Shown here one piece after another: positions 23,282-34,669 of a stretch of 64,000 nt of DNA. The notes under the pieces were generated by a model. It was given only the letters and a program-made list of their open reading frames with translations. It did not search any database and was not told the origin of the DNA. The translations under genes and the position numbers were made by a program. Location of the stretch: contig OX638369.1 in assembly GCA_951812925.1 (NCBI GenBank), forward strand, positions 28,756,392 to 28,820,391, read 5' to 3'. Each line of letters starts with the position of its first letter. Positions within the stretch are counted from its first letter, which is position 1. The DNA comes from Calliopum simillimum. Its lineage: Eukaryota; Arthropoda; Insecta; Diptera; Lauxaniidae.

Positions 23282-23308
23282 GAAGTCTCGGTGTGGGTAA
23301 ATTTTTTT
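23282..23308 (+). pseudogene. Possible tRNA-like 3' half (B-box like)
   Basis: GGGTTGAAGTCTCGGTG resembles the TpsiC arm and B box (GGTTCGANTCC with one base lost or changed) plus the acceptor side of tRNA-derived SINEs. It lies in opposite orientation to the tRNA-like sequence at 23419-23493. Too short and too diverged for a firm call. Confidence 0.25.
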
Positions 23309-23418
23309 TTATTATTTTATACCTCGGCTATGTTGGACACTTGTTTCATTTTCCGCTCCGTAGACTCTTCAGGCAAATTTTGTACGAATTAATAGAAATT
23401 TAAAAATTGGAATTGAAA

Positions 23419-23493
23419 ATCAACGAGTGAAGGATTTGAACCTGGGCCTCTCCACGCAGTGCAAGTCATTAGACTAATACACTATAGTTTGAT
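23419..23493 (-). pseudogene. tRNA-like sequence or SINE head
   Basis: Read on the minus strand, the 75-nt segment begins ATCAAAC and ends CGTTGAT, which can pair over five bases as an acceptor stem. It carries GGTTCAAATCC, a good B box, at the expected distance from the 3' end, and a weak D-arm (TAG...CTA). I could not fold a proper anticodon stem, so this is a tRNA pseudogene or the head of a tRNA-derived SINE, not a working tRNA. Confidence 0.45.
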
Positions 23494-23511
23494 CTTTTTC
23501 ACAATTTACGA

Positions 23512-24012
23512 ACTGATATAATCGATACACAATAGGACCATTTTTGGTACTAACGACAGATTATGCATTACATTTGGACCATTTTTGATACTTTTGACCG
23601 ACTTTGCATTACATTTTGATTATTTTTCATACAAATGATAATTTTAGTGAATTTATTCTAGTTTTAGGTGTAATACTTAAAAAAAAACTATACCAAAGAC
23701 TGGACTATTGAGACAATTGACTTCATCGGTCGTACAGGGATTTAGTTAGTAATGTTATGATTTCACTGACACAATCGTTATACAATTTGACCACTTTTGG
23801 TACCAACGACAGATTACGCACTACATTCGGACCAGTTTTGAAACAAATGACCGACTTTACATTACATTTGTACCATTTTTGGTACAATTGATAATTTAAG
23901 TGAATTTATTTTAGTTTTAGGTGTAGTCCGTTATGGTATACTTACAAAATAACTAGACCAAAAATGGACTATTTAGACAATTGTCTCTGCCAGTCTTACA
24001 GAGTAGTTTTAG
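23512..24012 (+). repeat. Two-copy tandem duplication, ~253-bp unit
   Basis: GGTACTAACGACAGATTATG at 23546 recurs as GGTACCAACGACAGATTACG at 23799. Flanking words recur in order: ATTTGGACC, GACCGACTTTNCATTACAT, TTAGTTTTAGGTGTA, and TGGACTATT followed by GACAATTG. The units differ by many substitutions and small indels, so the duplication is old. It directly follows the tRNA-like segment. Confidence 0.8.
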
Positions 24013-26538
24013 TTCTTTTATGTTTAAAGGTACTGCAAAAGTAAATTTTATGCTCGGACTGAGACCTTTCAGTATACAAATATTACAAATTTTTTAGATC
24101 CCTTTTGTTTGCAGCAAAAAAAAAAACCGTAGTTTATAGTCAAAACATTATTTTTACTCTGGTCATTTTTGAATTTTCGTTGAGAAAACAACTCATGCAT
24201 TTCAATGCTCTATCCCTTTTTGAACCATGTTGGTTGTTGCACACGCTGTCACATTTGACAATTTGATGTTAAAATCTATAAACGCGCGGAACAGCAGCAT
24301 GCAATTTACGTGTATGAAGGCTCTTCGTCGAATACATACCGATGGGAGCATGCTTTTTTTTCTTCAAAAATAGCATATGCTGGATGGTTTTGGATTGAAA
24401 GACAACGTCACTACCAAATAAAAATTTTAAAGTACAATATGCCAATATCTAACTTAGGTGAAAATTTCCAGACTTTGAAAATAAAACATTGAAATGTTAA
24501 AAAACATATATTCGTAGAGATACCAAGTACAGTCCACTGAACTGAAAGAAAAAAATCACTGACTAAAAATTCTATAAAACGTGTAATTACTGTGGCCACT
24601 TAAAATGGTAAATTCAATAAAAATAAAACAATTGATTGTTATAAACTAAACCTGATTTTATAAAAAATGATACTTTGTTTCTTTTTTATCAATCACTAAT
24701 ATAATGTTACCGTTTACAGTGAAAAAAAAAAAAAAAACCCAAAACTTTGGTTGTAACAACTCAATGACAAAACACCGTAAAAAAATTACCAAATGGATAT
24801 TTTTTCTTTGTTCAAATTTTTTTGCAAATTTTACTTTTCATTAAATAAAAATTTTTTCCATTCTGTTGAGTGCTGAATGAAATTTCATCACTCATTCATG
24901 CATTTACCATTTCGCACAATTTTTTTGCACCATGACACATTTTATAATTGTGTTACTCACATTGCGCGTCGCACGTGAAAAAATCAGGAAAATTTGTTGA
25001 ATGCAAAAAAAGATAAAAGCAGTAGGTATGTGTACACAGAAAGAAATAAAAAAGGCAAAAAAGCCCATTAAGCAAATAAATATAATAAATAAACAAAAGA
25101 GAATCATCAGTAGCAGCAGCAAAAAGTGGCACAAAATTTAATTCAAAAAATTGCTCATCGAATTTTCTTCATCATTTAACGCATGAAAATTGAAAAACAT
25201 TGAAGCGTATGTTGACTGGCGTCTACAGAGTTTTTGTGGTGACAACAACTACTGTGATGTGTGTCTGTTGTTGATGATGCTGCGCTATCACGGTGCTGAT
25301 GATGTTACGGTAATGTTGCTTGAAGTCGTTGCTGTTGTTCGACAGCATTGACAGTATTCTTACAATTGAAGAATTTTCTTATTTGCTAAATTGTTTTTTT
25401 TTGGGTTTGTTTTCTTCTTTTTTTGTTTTTATTGTAAACAAAATTTTCATGATTATTTCTTTTTAGAACAAATATGTAGATTGACTTTTTCAAGAACGTA
25501 AAATTCAATGGAATGTTCTTAGCGCAAGAGTTTTATTTTTATATTACGTTTCTGAGAAACATAATATTTAATAGTTCATTTTATTTTAGATTTTCATGCC
25601 AAATCAATTATTAATATACATAATACGGATAGTTTTTTGTCATCTAATCAATTTATATTTAAGATTTGTGCCTTTTAGACGCTTCAGCTGCACTCAAAAC
25701 TTTTATTAGAAAACTTAACAAAAGCTTGCTATCATTATAAAAATAATGTTTTACTAAATGCACAATAATAGCTTCAAAATAAATAATCCAGCATGTAATT
25801 ATAAAATAACTTAATTATAAGGTTTTGATTACAGACAGCGCTGTGTAAAAAAGTTGAGTGAAAGAAATTTGTAAATTGTGAAAAACCAAAAACCCATACC
25901 ATCATAAGTGCAACAATTTACCGTCAGAATTCACCATAAAGCCTGTAATTAGAAATGACAGGCTGTCATAAAAATTTTTCAAAGGGTTCCTTTCACATAA
26001 ATTGCAATAAAGCAAAAGAAAATATATAGCTTTGGGACTGAGCTCATACACGTTATATACACATATGCCTCATAGGCATAGCAAACAATGATAAACACTT
26101 GGTAGGAAATTTTGCTGATAGTGATCAGACAAATGCTTCAATTATACTTTGAATGGTCGTTTCTATATAATTTAAACAACTGCAAGAAAAATTATTCGTT
26201 GATTTTTTCTTGTAGTAAAAACTTATTTTTTTAGTAAGTATTGAAAATCACCTGGAATCTTAAGAGGTCAGAAAAAGTTCAAGTTAAGAAAAGTAGAAAA
26301 AAAAAAAAAATTATTCGACCTTCTTGTGTCCTAAAAGCCAAAATCGAGAACATTTTTGAATCAACTAATATATTAACTTTAAACGAACGATATTTGATAG
26401 TAACAAAGATGCATTAAATTTTTCATAACATACATCTAGTATCAAATGAGGGGCTATTAGAACAGATGACTGCAAGGATTCAGGTATGTCTGATGATTAT
26501 TGGACTTAAGCTGTATTCTATATTCTTATCCCTTTAAA
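24013..26538. other. AT-rich stretch, nothing recognised
   Basis: No supported gene or array. The TGATGATG/GCTGATGATG words near 25270-25305 are short trinucleotide repeats. Confidence 0.5.
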
Positions 26539-26644
26539 TGGCACCCACAACTGAATATGACAGATTCTATGTGAAAACGAACCAGCCGTGAAAACGAGCC
26601 GACCTTTAGGACAACCATCACCGATTGGGTTTAAATTTTGGTGC
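26539..26644 (+). mobile_element. TIR relic, same family as the 47-kb element
   Basis: Starting at TATGACAGATTCTATGTGA (about 26551), this matches the left end of the 46993-49463 element (TATGACGGATTCTAAGTGA) and continues through AACGAACC, then ACCATCACCGATTG against CATAACCAATCGCG. An internal partial duplication (GTGAAAACGA twice) lengthens it. The copy is cut off by the solo LTR beginning at 26652, and no opposite end was identified, so it is a fragment. Confidence 0.55.
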
Positions 26645-26884
26645 ATTGTACTGTGACGAAGCTTTTGCTACGGCCAAGGTCTTGGCTCGCCGGTGGCCAA
26701 GGTTCGCATCACAAAATATTTTTATTTTGGAGAAAGGGTTAACTATTATAACTATTGTGGTTTTGAGTTGAATATAAACATCGGTTTTCGTTCGTTTATT
26801 TCCTTTATTAACAAGTTTATTACGATAACGGTGCTTTATTCACATATTTTTGTGCGTTACAATTGACTCGAGCGTCCTGCCTTT

Positions 26885-27085
26885 ACAGTTTCGGCTTAGC
26901 TCAATACCGTTCTAATCTAAATACCACTAATTACTAAATTTCCCAGCTTCACAGTATCGACTTGACTCCATACCGTCCTAACTAAATACCGCATATTACT
27001 ACTGGATTTCCCACTCTCACAGCATCGGCTTGGCTCAATAGCGTGCTAACTAAATGCCGCTTACTGCTACGCTTACCACCTTTAC
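26885..27085. repeat. Three 67-bp tandem units inside the solo LTR
   Basis: Units start at ACAGTTTCGGCTTAGCTC (26885), ACAGTATCGACTTGACTC (26951) and ACAGCATCGGCTTGGCTC (27019). Each is followed by CNTAACTAAATNCC and a TTTCCCA-like end. In the proposed LTR orientation they lie upstream of the AATAAA cluster, so they would sit in U3, where enhancer-type repeats are common. Confidence 0.75.
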
Positions 27086-27126
27086 TTGCTGCCGGTCGCC
27101 GCTGGATTCAAGATATTTCCCCTCTA

Positions 27127-27153
27127 CACTGAGGTTTAAACCACACCTCAGTG
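27127..27153. other. Perfect 9-bp hairpin in the LTR
   Basis: CACTGAGGT (27127-27135) pairs exactly with ACCTCAGTG (27145-27153) across a 9-nt loop. It lies near the proposed 5' end of the LTR on the minus strand. Confidence 0.7.
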
Positions 27154-27220
27154 TGGTGAACGGCTGATTGCTGTGACAGCTGTTTACTGGTGTTGCCACA
27201 TGTTACTAAAACTATTGTAC

Positions 27221-29289
27221 TTAATCTATTACACTATCGTCCAACTATTTTGTTGGTTGGCTTCAAATTTCTTATTATACTAATTAACACATTTCAATTA
27301 CAAAGTAAATCTTATTAAATCAATTTAAATTCAATAATCGATATGAAATGAATATGTTTGTGGAGGCATCAAACGAGCGCCCAGTGACTTGTTATCTCAC
27401 AGTACTTTTATCGATTTGACTGGACACAAATTTTCTTATTTTGTTCGAAATAAATTTTTATGCTTTAGACCCATACTTTTTTCAATTTCTTTCACTTTTA
27501 ATATTTTCTCTACTGAGCAATGTAGTACTTCACGCATACTTCCACTTACACTTCCACTTCCACTTCTAAACTCACACTTGTCTTGAGTGTCTGACAATTA
27601 CGTTGCCAATAAAAATGTCAAATTTACTCAGTGCGTGTGTAGTCAAAATTGAAAAGGGTTTCTTTTTCCACAAATAGGCAAAAACAACAAATACAGCAAG
27701 CGCCAAGAACAACTAAGGGCATATTATTATTATTAATAAACATAATAATAATAAAAGCAACCAACCACTTTTCATAACTTCCGGCAATAGTACGCGCACT
27801 ACGCACTCCTGAGAAAGGGGGCCATATTTCTTAAAATATTGCAAAAAAAAAAGAAAAAAAAAAAACAAAACCAACAGAAAAAACGATTAAAGAAAATTAT
27901 AGGTTTTGAAATAAATTGCAATTGCAAATGGGTTATATGAAATTATTGTAATTGAAAATTGTATGATTGAAAGATTAAAGAGTTCGCTGTAGTCGAAATT
28001 GAAAAGAATTAGAAACGTAGCAGGATATCGCTGTCAGTGTGCAGAATAGAAGAGTGCATTCGTGTATTAGCTACTTCCTGTATTTGTGTGCTTTGAACAC
28101 ATGAATCCAGCGCACTAAAAGGGAGTTCGTTGCATTGTGATTGAGAGTTGCTGCTGATGATTGCCAAATATGACATTTACATTGATGATGATGTCTGTGC
28201 AATTTTTGGAAATTTGATTTTATTTGCATGAAAGTAGAGATGATAGGGTTTTGTTTTTGTTGCGTAAATGCTGGATGTGAAATATGGATTTATGCTGTTG
28301 TTGAAAAGCCACATTACTAATGCTACTTATGAAATGATTTTTGAAATTTAATGTAATTTTGTTCTTATCTTTGGATTTATAGTTGCAGAGATCTTCGGGA
28401 ATATCATTGAATAATGAAACATTAAGAGAATAAAATTATTTTTCGAGGATTTTGAGTTTTGAGAGCATAGAAGAATGCATCGGTGAACCATAACATATCT
28501 ATATATCGCCCTATAAAAGTGAAAAGTACTAAGTCAGTAGAGGCGATATACACTCATAGGTACATATATGCAGGGGAAAGGTACCGCCAGCGGGCAGGGT
28601 ACAGAAAACAAATGCGGCTGTTCTGACAAATGTTAAGTTCGTGTAATGACAGCATGAAGTTTTTGTGTATTTACCGGATCAAATAGACGCATTTGCTTGA
28701 TGCTGAGAAGAAAATAATTTTTGAATGAGTAAAAGTCACCACAAAAGTTTTTTTCAATAATTTTCCAAGTGCGATAAATCGAAGTGAATCTATCGAAAAG
28801 CTGAATGCAATCTATATTTATGAAGTAAATTTATTGCATTTTGTGATTCAAGACCGAATGCAACCAAAATGTTCACACAACACAATTTGCTAATTGCTTT
28901 TCAAAGTGGCTATCAAAGTCGAGTATGGGCCCCGAAGTGGTCCGGGTGTGGGCACCCCTCTTTTTTTATTTAAAGCGTGTGTTTTACTGAAATATCATCG
29001 TGGATGCCAACGTTACTAATCTTAATGGTATTGTTATGCCATTTTACGTGGAAAGGAAAGAACCAGTATTCTCTTTAAAGATATCGTAGAAAAAAGGTTA
29101 TTTTAATTAAGTGTGGGTATTGAGGTGGCATAAAACTTTGCAAAAAATGTCGGTATTGAATTTCCAGCCAATTAGACTGAGGAGCAGATGGCGGGAATGG
29201 ATTAGTACAAAAAAATCATTCTTGGCAAAAGAGCAATGTCAACAAGGGCCAGAGATTACGTCATGTGTAAAAGTGAATGTTTTTATATC
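27221..29289. other. Non-coding stretch with simple repeats and one hairpin
   Basis: There is a CACTTCCACTTCCAC tract near 27540-27566 and a TATTATTATTATTAATAA region near 27722-27750. A perfect 9-bp inverted repeat, TATATCGCC (28502-28510) with GGCGATATA (28542-28550), has a 31-nt loop. A GC-richer patch lies around 28930-28965. No gene was recognised. Confidence 0.5.
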
Positions 29290-30115
29290 TGTCTGTATGT
29301 TGCTTATAGACTCCCAAACGGCTGAACCCGCGTGTTTCTGAGCTATTTATTTTTTTCGGTTTTTTTTTCCACCCAAGGGTCTTCAGCGGAACCAAAAATT
29401 TAAACTTTTTTTTGTTTTTCCGTGTTTTCTATGCGATTCATGACTTTTTACGACGTTTTTGGGAAAAAAAATTTTTCTCACCCGAGGGTTCCCCTTGGAT
29501 GTCGGAACAAAAAATTAAATTTTTTTTTCGTTTTGTTCTGTGTTTTCTACGCGTTTATGTTTTTTTACGACATTTTAGTGGAAAAGAATTTTTTTCACCC
29601 ATGGTTCCTCCCTTGGATGTCGGAACAAAAAATTAAAATTTTTTTTTTTCGTTTTTTCGGGTTTTCTACGCGTTTCATGACATTTTACGACATTTAAGAG
29701 GAAAATAAATGCTTTCAACCAAGGGTCCACTGTTGGATGTCGGAACCAAAAATTGAAAATAAATTTTTTTTTTGTTTTTTTCGTGTTTCTAAGCGTTTCA
29801 TGACTTTTCGCGACCTTTTAGTGGATGACGTAACTAAAAATTAAAAAAAATTTCTCTGCGTTTCATGACTTTTTACGACATTTTAGAAGAAAACTAATTT
29901 TTTTACCCAAGAGTCCACTATGGACCCTTGTGGTCTATTTGTGGCAGTATAGCCGTATCGGAACCATAAATTTAAAAATTTTTTGTTTGCGTTTTTTTCG
30001 TATTGCCTATGCGTTTCATCATTTTTTAAAACATTTTAAAGGAAAACAATTTTTTTCGTTTTTTCTTGTTTCCAAAAAAAAAATAATTTATCATATCTCT
30101 GAAAGCAATTAACGT
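29290..30115 (+). mobile_element. Tandem-core repeat family, locus B (6 units plus ends)
   Basis: Six or so units of about 117 bp run from 29345 to about 30060 with the block TTGGATGTCGGAAC (29497, 29614, 29733 and degenerate versions before and after), T-rich stretches, TTCTACGCGTTTCATGAC and ACGACATTTTAG. The left flank contains ATAGACTCCCAAACGGCTGA, a phrase typical of insect transposon DNA. The right flank TTTCCAAAAAAAAAATAATT, then TATCATATCTCTGAAA, matches the end of the inverted copy at locus C (61385-61435). The shared flank shows that the array sits inside a mobile repeat. Frames through it (29412-29697) have no protein similarity. Confidence 0.75.
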
Positions 30116-32739
30116 GCCCCGCTATCTGTACAAGAGAAGATATAGCATCCCACAACAGAAAATGCTAGTTTTCAATAATTAAACATTTAAGGTTCAAGAC
30201 CTTGCTGATTATTGGGTTCTTATTGTAAGAGGAAAGTTTGCTCTAGCGGACAATTAGGCTGCTTAAAATATCATTAAAGTCAAATGAGTGTCATATAGCC
30301 TTTTAATAAGGCATTTGAGTAAACTCATCGTGTTATGCTGTTGAAAACAGCTAACAAAAATATTTATTTCGGCTACTCCTTTGATTGTAGGCATTAATTA
30401 CAATGCTTTTAAGCAGAAAATACCGAAAAACAAATAAATGCCACAATTCTTAATAATTTTTGCTTTACGACTGCTAATGTTTTAGCTTAAAAATTCATTA
30501 AAAATCAACACAAATCAAAATCAAACTCATCTCAAGTGCTACCGACTGTGCTTTCAGAAGTTCACCCCTATCCGATGCATTCGTAATAATAAAATGAAAA
30601 CATACGAACGACGACGGTGCTAAACAAACATTGTAAAACTAACTAATACGCCAAAAAATATGCAACATTTATTTGTACAAGTGTATGAATTTTATGTAAC
30701 GCGTTACCCCTAATACAAGCGTAACAGCAACAATAAAAGCGCGGGTACTTGATTTATGATTCAATGTACAGAGCAGCATGGTTATTAGTCGAAAAACGCA
30801 AGGGCAGAATGAAACGAAAAAAAGGGAACTAAAGGGAAACGACAGAAAAAGGGTACTTTTAGGGGTGGCAACTGCACATTTTATGTCTTTTACTGGCGCA
30901 TACATAAAAGGCAGCAACAGCAGCAGGAAACCCTGCTGCGCAGTGTTGATGTTGCTGATCAGGGTAAGGGTAGGTGAAAATTTGATTTATTTTCATTTGA
31001 GATTTTTCATAATGAATTCAAATATGCGCGTAATTGAGTTATTACAATTTGTTGATCAGCAGGGAGAGCAAAGGGGAGAAGTTGAATAGTGCAGAGAAAA
31101 GGAAAAATTATTTTTCCCTTTATGTTGCATGCAAATGTTGCAACAACGCCTGCGGATGTTTAAGTCGAGTGCGCATGTTAATGGTTTCCAGTTGGTTACC
31201 CAAAAGGCGGTGTGTGAATGTTAAATGCAAAAAAATGTTGCATTCGCTGGGATTGCATTTAAGCAGCGCGTAGATGGAATGCAATTATTGTTACAATTCT
31301 ATTTGAGTTTTGGATTTGCTGGTTTCAAATGCAGCTTAACTGAATGTAAATGATATTTTTTTAAATCCTCTTATTTTCTAACGCAACCAGAAAATCTCTG
31401 ACAAAAAAATAACTATGTATTATATCAACACAGCTCAATGTGGTGAATTCATTTAGCTAGAGTCGGGAAAAGTTTGCTTGGAAACTCTTCGAAGAAAAAG
31501 TAATGATTGGCATTAGTTATGAGCTTAGTTTTTTATCATCAGGTTGCTTTTTTACCAATTTATAAGAAACATAGGGCTCTATCATGAATAAAAATTAGGA
31601 TTTTTTTTTACGAATTAACGGCCTAATTTTGCGTAAGATTTACATTAGTGTATCTGCATTTTACTATCATATTTTTGCTCTCAAAAGTCTTTATCTGAAA
31701 TAGACAATAAAATTATTTTTGCTGGCACTCCTATTACAAAAATTTGCATTGCGCTCAAGTGTCAATTTACTAATTGTTGGCTGCCTTTTATTGTTCCTGC
31801 AATGAAATGTTACACCTCAGTACACACTGCAAATTTGCTTATTGCCTGAGGCAGCAATTGCACTGACTATTTCGACACTTTCTAAAATTTCCATAATTTC
31901 CACACTTTTCACAATAACGCTTTGAGTTTTCCCTTTTTTTTCTCACATTTTGTTGAACCCTGCAGCTGTTGTTTTTCAGCTCTAAAGTTTCATTTCAATT
32001 CAATTGCCCGCAGGTAAAAATTTTCATTTTTCATTTCTGTGTAATGTCTTTTTATATCACACTGATTTAAATGCAAGCATTTCCGGCATTTCTGATTTTA
32101 AATCAAATTATACATTTGCAAAAAAAAAAAAAAAAAAAAAAAAAAATACGCCAAGTGTTGAATTAATGTAATGTTAACATGAGGAAGTAAAAAATGTGCT
32201 CTATTGAAATGATAAAAAGCGAAAAAAAATCGTCCCTTTTTGTCTTGTAAATGAGAACATAAGAAAAATTTTCCAAGTGTGACTTTGACACCACTTTTAG
32301 GCGTTAATTAGGGGTTTGTTTGAATAAGCAGCAGCATCACCATCAGCAACTACAACAACAGATGGGCACTCTGCCGCTTGCACACTGATTTCTAGGAGGG
32401 TACTTGTGTGTGCACAGCTTGACAATTCACTTGGCTGCGGTGCAAATTTTATTGGCAGTTAATGTGTAATAGAAGAAGAACAGGAACATTCACAAAAAAA
32501 AAAAAAGGAAAAAAAAAGAAAAATCAGAACAATAGCAACGCTCGTATTGCTCTATTGTATAAGGATTATCCTGGTTTTTGACATTTCGAGGATGTTATTT
32601 GGGAACTGATCCGAAAGTGAATTGTGAGCGGTGAAATTATATGAATAGTGAGCTAAGCCAATATTAGATTTTAAGCCTAAATATGCAATTGTGCGCTGAT
32701 GATGATTTATTTGGGTTTTTTTTTTTGAAATGAATTAAA
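30116..32739. other. AT-rich stretch, nothing recognised
   Basis: Frames of 79-103 codons between 30669 and 31273 on both strands have no recognisable motif. A run of 27 A lies at about 32120-32146 without an adjacent recognisable retroelement. Short CAG/CAA words lie near 32325-32365. Confidence 0.5.
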
Positions 32740-33346
32740 AATAGGTAGACCATATACGTATCTACATTAAAACCTCTGATTTTTTAATATTATAAGTAAG
32801 TACATTTAAAAATGGATACTTTTTAATATGCAGATACATTTTTATCTTGCAGATGCATTTTTTTAGCAAAAAATACTTTTGAATCTTACAGATACATTTG
32901 TAACTTGCATTTATTTTAATTTTGTAGATACATTTTGTACTTACAGAAACTTTGTTTTTATCACAAAAATTTACTTTCTAGCTAGAGATACTTTCAAATT
33001 AACAGTTAAATTTTTCACTCTTTAGCAAAGGATACTTTCGATTCATATGTTTTTATTTTTGAAATGCAAATTATTTTTGAATCTTGCCGATATATTTGTA
33101 ACTTGTATCCATTTTTTATTTTTAATTTTTATCCAAATTATCTTTTTAGCAATATATACTTTCGACTTTTGCAGATACATTTTTAACAAAATATACTTTC
33201 GAATCTTGTAGATACATTTGTAACTTGTAGCCTTTTTTTAATCGTAAGATAATTTTTGTATGCAAATCCTACATTTGCAAGCGAGTTTTTTTTTCTATTC
33301 TCAAAGATAATTCATAAAGCTTTCAGATATGTTTGTATCTTACTTA
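32740..33346 (+). repeat. 20-bp CAGATACATTTGTATCTTA minisatellite, left part
   Basis: Degenerate units of about 20 bp (CAGATACATTTGTATCTTA, with variants AACTTG, CGAATC and ATACTTTC) are visible from about 32740. The core GATACA-TT-TGTATC is close to palindromic. The array continues after the inserted LINE, so the LINE split one array into two. Confidence 0.8.
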
Positions 33347-34669
33347 GTAATTTCGGTCATACCTATTCCAAAATCTGATAATGATTTTCGTCCGATTGCA
33401 ATTCTGCCATATTTGTCTAAAGTTTTTGAAAAGGTTTTACATGAACAAATCACAGAGTATTTAACTCAAAATTCTCTCCTTTCGAATAGACAGTCAGGTT
33501 TTAGACCTAAACACAGTTGTATAACTGCTTTGCTGGATGTTTCGGAGGGATTGAGAGCTAACTTGGATTCCAATAAGGTTTCGTTTTTGGTGCTTCTGGA
33601 CCATTCAAGAGCTTTTGACACAGTGGACCATAAAAAACTGTGCGGCAAGCTTTTTGAATTGTTTAATTTTTCAAGTAGTGCGGTTAGGCTGCTGTACTCA
33701 TATTTAAGTGGAAGGTCGCAAGCAGTTTCGGCTTGCAATAAATTTTCTGATTTTATTTCAATCTCAAGAGGGGTGCCCCAAGGCTCAATCCTTGGACCTT
33801 TACTATTCTCCATATACGTTAACGATCTGCCTGGTGTTATTACTGGTTGTGAAGTGAAAAAGTACGCTGATGATGTTCAAATCTATACTGGATGTGATAT
33901 AAATCGTCTTAATGAATGTGTTCTTAACTTAAATAAGAATCTCGAAAACGTAAACAAATGGGCGTCTAGTAATGGTTTGTGTCTAAATCCAAGAAAGTCT
34001 AAATGCATAATTATAAACAAAAACCCAAGTATAATTCCTAGCAACATCAATATTTCTATAGGAAACTCTCAAATTGAGATTGTGCAAAATGTTAAAAATC
34101 TCGGCATTATATTTAATCAAACATTAACCTGGTCTAATCATGTTAATGCTACAATAGGAAAAGTATATGGCATACTGCGCTGTTTGTGGAGTACACAGTG
34201 CTTCACTCCTCACAAAATTCGCATGTTGTTAGCAAAGACATATCTTATTCCAAGATTATTATATGGATGCGAAATATATGCTAATTGTGATTATGTACAC
34301 AAACAAAAGTTTATCGTTTTATTCAACAACATTGCACGGTACGTTTTCAAAATTCGTCGATTTGATCATGTTTCGAGCTATACATATAAAATTTACAACA
34401 TGACTTTTGAAAATTTACTTAAATTTAGGTCGCTAATTTTACTGCATAAAATTATGTATACAAAAGAACCAATTTATTTGTTCAACAAAATAGCTTTCGC
34501 TAGATCAAATAGGGGCAGAAATTTAATTCAAATAAGACACTCTTGCCTTACTTCTGAACGTCACTTTTTTATTTTTACAATTCGTGTTTGGAACTCACTA
34601 CCTCAGAGTATTCAAAAAACTAGTAACGCTAACCATTTTAAAAAAATTTTGTTTAATCATTTCTCTTAA
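33329..34669 (+). pseudogene. 5'-truncated LINE reverse transcriptase (CR1/L2-like)
   Basis: An uninterrupted frame encodes most of the reverse transcriptase domain of a non-LTR retrotransposon, the enzyme that copies element RNA into DNA at a nicked target. Visible blocks: FRPIAILPYLSKVFEKVL (residues 20-37), motif A with D91 in LLDHSRAFDTVDH, motif B RGVPQGSILGPLLF (147-160), and catalytic YADD (179-182). A thumb-like region and a C-terminal region ending near FKKILFNHFS follow. The endonuclease and any ORF1 are absent. The ATG at 33329 and the first few residues come from the host minisatellite; element sequence begins near 33347. The CR1/L2 assignment rests on the motif style and the short terminal repeats after the gene rather than a poly(A) tail. 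A jockey-like origin is the alternative. The lack of stops suggests a fairly recent insertion. Confidence 0.85.

Larger units (their letters stand above)
26652..27213 (-). mobile_element. Probable solo LTR (gypsy-type), minus strand
   Basis: A 562-bp block is bounded by direct repeats of ATTGTAC (26645-26651 and 27214-27220). On the minus strand it starts AGTTTTAGTAACATGTGGCA and ends TTCGTCACA. It carries three AATAAA signals in a row on that strand (plus-strand TTTATT at 26795, 26804 and 26816), as expected near an LTR polyadenylation site. AGT-starting ends and this length fit insect gypsy-type LTRs. Inside are three tandem 67-bp units and a 9-bp hairpin, both listed separately. No retroelement coding sequence flanks it, which is why I call it solo. 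Confidence 0.6.

Noticed and set aside
32120..32146. Run of 27 A as a retroelement poly(A) tail
   Set aside because: No recognisable LINE or SINE body upstream and no target duplication found.
33466..33813. 115-codon minus-strand frame
   Set aside because: Shadow of the LINE reverse transcriptase frame on the opposite strand.
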